Assembly (NCBI GenBank): GCA_025716855.1
Contig: JAIXMQ010000003.1
Location: 310,001-374,000, forward strand
DNA from: Pilaira anomala
Lineage: Eukaryota > Mucoromycota > Mucoromycetes > Mucorales > Mucoraceae
Direction: 5' to 3'
DNA: 64,000 nt
This document shows, piece after piece, positions 58,665-64,000 of this stretch. How positions within the stretch are numbered: the first letter of the stretch is position 1; every line of letters starts with the position of its first letter. The notes beneath the pieces were generated by a model. That model was given only the letters and a program-made list of their open reading frames with translations. It made no database searches and was not told the DNA's origin. The translations under genes were made by a program, and so were the position numbers.

Positions 58665-60771
58665 CAATAATAATAACCCCCTCCATAATCTATGCTGCTG
58701 TCTTTAGAAAACCATTTAATTCAGCTGTACTTTATCATTATATGGAAAATTTTTATTTTACAGACATGAGATTAGATAGTGCATTTAGAAAATTGTGTAG
58801 CAAACTCTATTTTAAGGCGGAAGCACAACAAATAGATCGTATTTTAGAGTCATTTGCAAATAGATACTGGGATTGTAATCAAGATTGTCTTTATGGCAGT
58901 GCAGGTAAAAAATAATAATAATCATCATAACTTTTTTCTAAACTAACAAATTTCATTTTATTTTAGATGTTGTTTATGCTGTTGTTTATTCATTGTTATT
59001 ATTAAATACAGATCTTCACGTTGCTCAAGGAAATCACGCTAGAATGACACGATCCGAATTCATTCGTAACACAATGTCTACAATTCGTGACCAAAGAGAG
59101 CATGAAGAATCCATGGGACACAAACGATCTGCACTTCATATCAGAAACTGGGAAACTGAAGTAGAAGCCATCATGAAAGAAATGTACATTTCTGTAAAAC
59201 AATATCAAATCTTACAACCACTTTCAAGAAAACCAAGTCATGGTAGAAGAAATAGTATCATGGGTAGTAAAAGAGTGATTGGGATCAAACGTAGTGTGAA
59301 TTCAATCATTCGAAAATCAGGTAGAGAAAGTATGTTGGCATCATCTAATAATACAGAGGATCAACAACAACAACAACAACAACAATACGGCATGACTTCA
59401 TTATCTCCATCACCACCACCACCTTTAGCAGCAGCACCTGCTCCACCTAGATCAAGTATGAGCTCAGGTTATAATCGATCTACTATTTCTATTAAATCAC
59501 ATCGAAGAGGATCTTTTTCTTCTGTCACGAGTTCATCTGCTACTTCACTCAGTTCTCGTTGTGGATCACCTACTAATTCATTATCAACACCGAATCAACC
59601 CATGATACAGTATATGGATATACATGCATCTTCTTTATTCTCAAGTAGACCACCTTACTTTAAAGAAGGTGTAGTGATGCGAAAACATTTATTAGAAAAT
59701 TCTACTCATAAAGCAAAACATCGTGAATGGAGAGAATGCTTCTTAGAAGTAGGTCAGGATGGCGAGTTACGCATGTACGCCCTGCAGCAACCACAGCAAT
59801 TAGGAGATAAGAGTTTATTTCGTCATTCGAGTGCGGTTACTTTTAATCAAATGTCTGAAAAGATGAGTAAAAGTCCTTTATCACTCTCTTTTGGCGGACC
59901 ACATCATCATAGTAAATGGGCGGTAAAGTATCATCGTTCGTTCGTTCGTTAGAAAGAAAGAAAGACTTATATTTCCTTTATTAGACAACTTCAGAGCTGA
60001 TTGGTAAAATTCCTTTAAATCATACATTATCAAACCCCTTACCACCACCGGGATACAACCGACAGAGACCTCATGTGTTTGCGATTCAACAAGCGGATGG
60101 CGGAGTGTATTTATTTCAAGCAGCATCAGCCGAGCAAACACAAGAATGGGTTTCAACATGTAATTATTGGGCAGCAAGAGAGAGTAAGGAACCGTTACCA
60201 GGCGGTGTGAGTAATATGGAATATGGATGGGGAAGTTGTTTAGATGATGTGATTATTGATTTAGATGCGATGCGAAAAGGATATGATCAAACGTATCAAA
60301 TTGTTCATCAGCATGATCCAGATACGATATATATTCATGATTGGTTACCGCCTACAGCTACGATGATCTCTAGTCAATTAGATGAAAAAGTTCAATTTGA
60401 TGTGATACAAAAGCATTTAGTTGAGTTGAATGCTGAAATTAATCAACATCGCGACTTGAAGACAAAGATCATGATCAAGGTACTTAGTTTATTAGTATTA
60501 TAATATCACACTACTTATTAATACACACACATCTTACATATAGTTTCCTAGCAAGTGTAATAACTTTCAAAAAGTAATGCATAATTGGGAAGCAAGATCA
60601 AAATACTTGTTACATGATATTATTAAATATCAAAATTATTGTGATGTGTTAGAAAGAAGTATTCAAAATAGGAAAATAGAAGAACCTTCTACTCCAATCA
60701 AATCATTGACATATCAAACAAGTCAAGTGGATTTATTTAAAGAAATCAATCAAGACTTGTTTCTTTTATAA
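56958..60771 (+). CDS. Sec7-domain Arf guanine nucleotide exchange factor with PH domain (Syt1/Yel1/EFA6-like)
   Basis: Activates Arf GTPases at membranes to drive vesicle traffic and polarised secretion. 1,136 residues. Exons are 56958-57182, 57255-57332, 57399-58630, 58708-58904, 58967-59922, 59985-60479 and 60544-60771. The N-terminal half is low complexity, with acidic runs, Thr runs and basic patches (GKLFKKRGK). Sec7 spans about residues 470-640: AEWLGQGKPFNSAVLYHYM, the glutamic finger in FKAEAQQIDRI, then LLLLNTDLHV and MTRSEF. A Ser/Gln/Pro-rich linker follows, then a split PH domain (about 800-960; FKEGVVMRKH, WRECFLEV, HVFAIQQADGGVYLFQAAS, TQEWVSTCNYWAA) and a C-terminal helical tail. 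Exon 3 must start at 57399: the earlier AG at 57373 leads to a stop, and a CTAAC branch site lies at 57381. Confidence 0.92.
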
Positions 60772-62010
60772 AAAAAAGCTAAAAATAATTTTCCCCGGTT
60801 AAACGGGCTTTTTTGTTGACTACTGTGTCACTTTTTTTGTGCATGTGTTTATTGTAAAAAAAAAAAAAAAAAATGCTACGAATTTTGTTTGTAGTTTTGA
60901 ACAATGATTATTTCCAGGGGGGAAATAATAATAATAAAAATCACCTTTTTTTTTTTTTTATCACTGGTCCTATTATTACTTTTTACTGCGAACAACCAAC
61001 AGATCAGAATAATACTCACGACAAAAACGTTTTTGAATCATTGTTACGTTTTCCCTATTGTTATCATGTATGACCAATATACTTTATCCCTTCTTTTTCA
61101 TTTATACTTTTTGCCTCCCCCAAATAAATTAATTAACCACACCAATTGAGAGAGTAAAAACTAAAAAGCACTTTTTTTTTTTTTTTTTAAAACCCCATCT
61201 CGGTATGTTAACCGATAAAATCAACAGATTTTGTAATTTAAAAAGAACTCAGCTTTACTAAAAATGAACTGTTATTGTATTTAACAACAATAGGTTTTTA
61301 CTATCATTACAAAAAAAAAAGGGCCTTTTTGTTTAAACTTTTTTTTTTTTTTTTTGTTGATCCATTGACCGGACTTGCCACTTGATTTGGAATTTGTAAA
61401 CAAAAAAAAAAAAAGGGGGGGGGGGCAGGAGAAGGGACAAAAAGTAAAGAAGAAGATGAATGGAATAATCGTTCGTTTTGAAGCATTATTATAAAAAAAA
61501 AAAAAAAAAAAAAAGGTGATTAAAATTAAGGTTTTTTTTTTAATCTGTGTGAATCAACTCCGGTTTTGTCTCGTATCATGGATTCAAGCACTTTTTTCTC
61601 TTTCAAAAGAAAAGGCCAGAAAAAAAAAAAAAAAGTGCTTCAATGTGCTATATTATTTTCGTATCAAGTGACCGTGCGTTTTCTTGTATTATAAAAGAAG
61701 CCTCATGTTTTATTTTAAAAGAAAAAAAAAAAAAGAAAAAAAAAGTGATTCTTTATTAAAAAAAAAAAATACGTTTGTGCCACCTGTCATGTCTATTCTT
61801 CGATTGTGATACGACATATAACAGATGAGTTGGCTTTTTTTTTTTTTTTTTATTGTTCCCTTTACTGCAGCAAGAACAAAGAATAAAATATATATATATA
61901 GGTCCCAGGTATTATGGGTCCCTCTCAAATAACCATTTTTAAGGTTTTTGTGTACTTTCTCTCTCTCTCTCTTTCTTTTCATTGCTACTATTCTACTCTT
62001 GGACTTTCTT

Positions 62011-62050
<40 letters not shown>

Positions 62051-62517
62051 CCCCCCGGTCTCCCCTGAACTCCTCTCTTCTTTAATCCAGTCTAGAGTGG
62101 TAGTCTATAATAGAAAACTTTCTAATTTTAGTTATTTTTTTTTTATTTAATTTTTTGTTATGTAAAAAAATACATGTGATTTTTTTTTTTTTTTTTTTTT
62201 TTGGAGGTGAATCCCTTATGCAGATTGTGTGTGTGTGAGTGTGAGTTGTGTGTGTATATTGAGATAACAAACAAAAAGAATAAAAGAAAAAAAGCCTTTT
62301 TTTTTTTAGAAAAGAAAAAAAAAGAAAAGGATGCTACTATAGTTTACTTGTTTGAAAGGGGGATATAAAAGAAAAAAAAAATGCAAATAAAAACTGTGTT
62401 TGTGTGTGTTTGTGTGTGTGTGTGTGTGTTGCTATGTACTTGTTATTGTGTATATATAGTGTTATTTCTTTGTTCTCTCTCTCATTTGTTTTTGTGTGTG
62501 TGTGTGTGTGTGTGTGT
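60772..62517. other. Intergenic with dense simple repeats
   Basis: Between the 3' ends of two convergent genes. It contains many A/T homopolymers, a G run (61414-61423), a (CT)n tract at 62017-62047 followed by a C run, and (TG)n tracts at about 62401-62430 and 62491-62518, the last ending at the HMG gene stop. No supported gene. Confidence 0.55.
62017..62047. repeat. (CT)n microsatellite
   Basis: Pure CT dinucleotide run followed by a run of eight or nine C. Confidence 0.9.
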
Positions 62518-63920
62518 TTACTTTGAATTACGTTTCACTCTCTTTTGAGGACGTTGAACAATAGAAGCAGGAATGTTATAGACATCGTGCAAGTGAAGTG
62601 GATTGATTTCACTAGCAGTTGCTGATCTCACTCTATTGGTTACAGCAGGAGGAGAAGGAGGAGTGACAGACGATGAGGTAGCTCTACGAGGACAATAACG
62701 GTATTCAGGAAATGCTTCTCGATGAGCCAATTTTTCTTGTTCTGCAAGTCCATGCCATGGTCTTTTTTCAATTTCGGTTAATTTACCCCAACGACGAGAG
62801 GCACGCCTAATAATAATAATAATAATAAAGTTAGTTATGTACAATAATAAATCATAATAACAACAAGAACTTACTTGGATATTTCTTCTGCACGGAGAGT
62901 TGGATCTTGTGCTTTTAATGCTTGACCATAATGACATCGAAACTATAGAATGATTAAATATATATATTAATTTCTATAACAACCAATTAGATTAAAAATA
63001 AAATAAAATAAAAAAGCTTACGTGAATCCATGCGTTACGAGGTCTTTTAATATGTGCATTTTTTGTCAGAAACATGCTTTGATCGACATTGTTATTATTA
63101 TTATTGGATTGCTTTTGATGAATATTCAAGGGAGTAATTCTGTTTGTTGTTGTAGAATGATGATAAATGACTTCTTCATCATTTTGTAATAAACGCTTAT
63201 TATTTGAAGAAATTGATTTTAAAAGAGATTTAGCTACATGAGAACCAGGGTTTCGATGATCAGCAGCAGCAGCAGCAGAAGCTGAAGCAGCAGCCATAGT
63301 AGGTGACATTGGATCCAAACTATGAACACTCACAGTAGAAGGAGATGGAGACAAGATGATACGCGATTTTTGTTGATTTGTACAAGATTTACGACGTGGT
63401 ATAGGTATTTGAACTGTATTATGATGATGCATAATAGTAGTAGTGGGTATCTTTTGAGTTGTTGTTGAATCTTTCATCAAGACTTGAAATAAATTTGATG
63501 AAAATAAATTGCTTGTGGCTTCAACAACAAATTGTGGACTTGGTTCAAGATAAGGTGGTGGTGGTGGTGGAAGTGAAGAGTCGAATCTTTCAAGATGATG
63601 ATAAACTCCATCTGTTAATTTTTTCAATTTTGGTGAGTCGGGTGAAGGTGGTCTGTTGTCTAATAATAAAAAAAAAAGGTTAATTTTTTTTTTTTTTTTT
63701 TTATATATAAAAAATGATACGTACCAACTGAATCACACATATCTAGAATAGGAGCCAATTCGATTGGAGAAGCAGAACAAGGTGGAGTAGTGACCAAACT
63801 AAATCTTTCTGTCAAAGTAGGTGATACTCTACCATAGAGATAAGATGTAGATGGCATTGTTGTTGTTGTTGTTGTTGTTGTTGCGTTAGTAGCAGTAATA
63901 ATATATGATGAATGTGGCAT
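62518..63920 (-). CDS. HMG-box transcription factor (MATA_HMG type)
   Basis: Sequence-specific DNA-bending nuclear regulator, 396 residues. Exons are 63725-63920, 63022-63659, 62875-62942 and 62518-62806 (phases 1, 0 and 2). The N-terminal two-thirds is low complexity, with Thr, Pro, Asn, His and Ala runs (CAN-type repeats near 63855-63885). The HMG box lies at about residues 268-345 and is split by two introns: HIKRPRNAWIHFRCHYGQ, DPTLRAEEISKRASRRWG, then HREAFPEYRYCPRR. The KRPRNAWI start and PEYRYCPRR end are typical of fungal mating-type and Ste11/Rop1-like boxes. The short basic tail (RPQKRVKRNSK) may be a nuclear localisation signal. The 7-10 kb around it shows none of the transporter or helicase genes that flank the Mucorales sex locus, so I do not call it sexM or sexP. 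Confidence 0.88.
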
Positions 63921-64000
63921 TTTTTTTTTTTAATAATAATAATAATTCTTCTTTTTTTGGTATATATATAATTGAAAAATAAAAGAAAGAAAAAAAAAAA

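Noticed and set aside
62518..63920. sexM/sexP mating locus
   Set aside because: The characteristic flanking transporter and RNA helicase genes are absent on the visible side, and the HMG class is shared with other regulators.

Overview
The window looks like nuclear DNA of an early-diverging filamentous fungus, most likely Mucoromycota and probably Mucorales. It is very AT-rich, with long A/T homopolymers between genes. Introns are short (about 40-160 nt), with GT..AG ends and CTAAC-type branch points. The decisive marker is a gene for a protein with ten related beta-trefoil domains, the published hallmark of Gellin, the Mucoromycota-specific protein that gels protoplasm at hyphal wounds. I cannot name the species.

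Region 1 to 29275 (minus strand) is a single giant gene that runs off the left edge. I traced 32 exons by splice sites and phase, giving about 27.3 kb of coding sequence (about 9,100 residues) with no in-frame stop. From the N-terminus it holds: ten Gll-type beta-trefoils (exons 1 to 9); a helical stretch followed by about 7 kb of V/T/E/D/K-rich tandem repeats with 16 glycine-rich hydrophobic segments, all inside one 8.85 kb exon; 23 tandem helical repeats, each encoded by one phase 1-1 exon and alternating strictly between two subtypes for most of the array; and a C-terminal domain that looks like a catalytically broken haloacid dehalogenase.

Region 29.3 to 46.4 kb is gene-poor. It has an FKBP11-like ER prolyl isomerase, a Nudix-fold protein with a broken Nudix box, a tRNA-Cys, a decayed transposon zone at about 36 to 42 kb (dispersed repeat copies, a non-LTR retrotransposon tail and a 1.29 kb foldback element), a dolichyldiphosphatase and a small cysteine-rich GPI-type surface protein.

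Region 46.4 to 64 kb is normal housekeeping and regulatory sequence: LIM-LIM-coiled-coil-C1-RhoGAP, a small coiled-coil protein convergent with ribosomal protein L15 (eL15), CTP synthase, an LYR protein of the ETFRF1/LYRM5 type, a Sec7-PH ArfGEF and a MATA_HMG-type HMG-box factor. The genes do not form one pathway. Several serve secretion and cell-wall growth (FKBP, dolichyldiphosphatase, ArfGEF, RhoGAP, GPI protein), as expected of a hypha.
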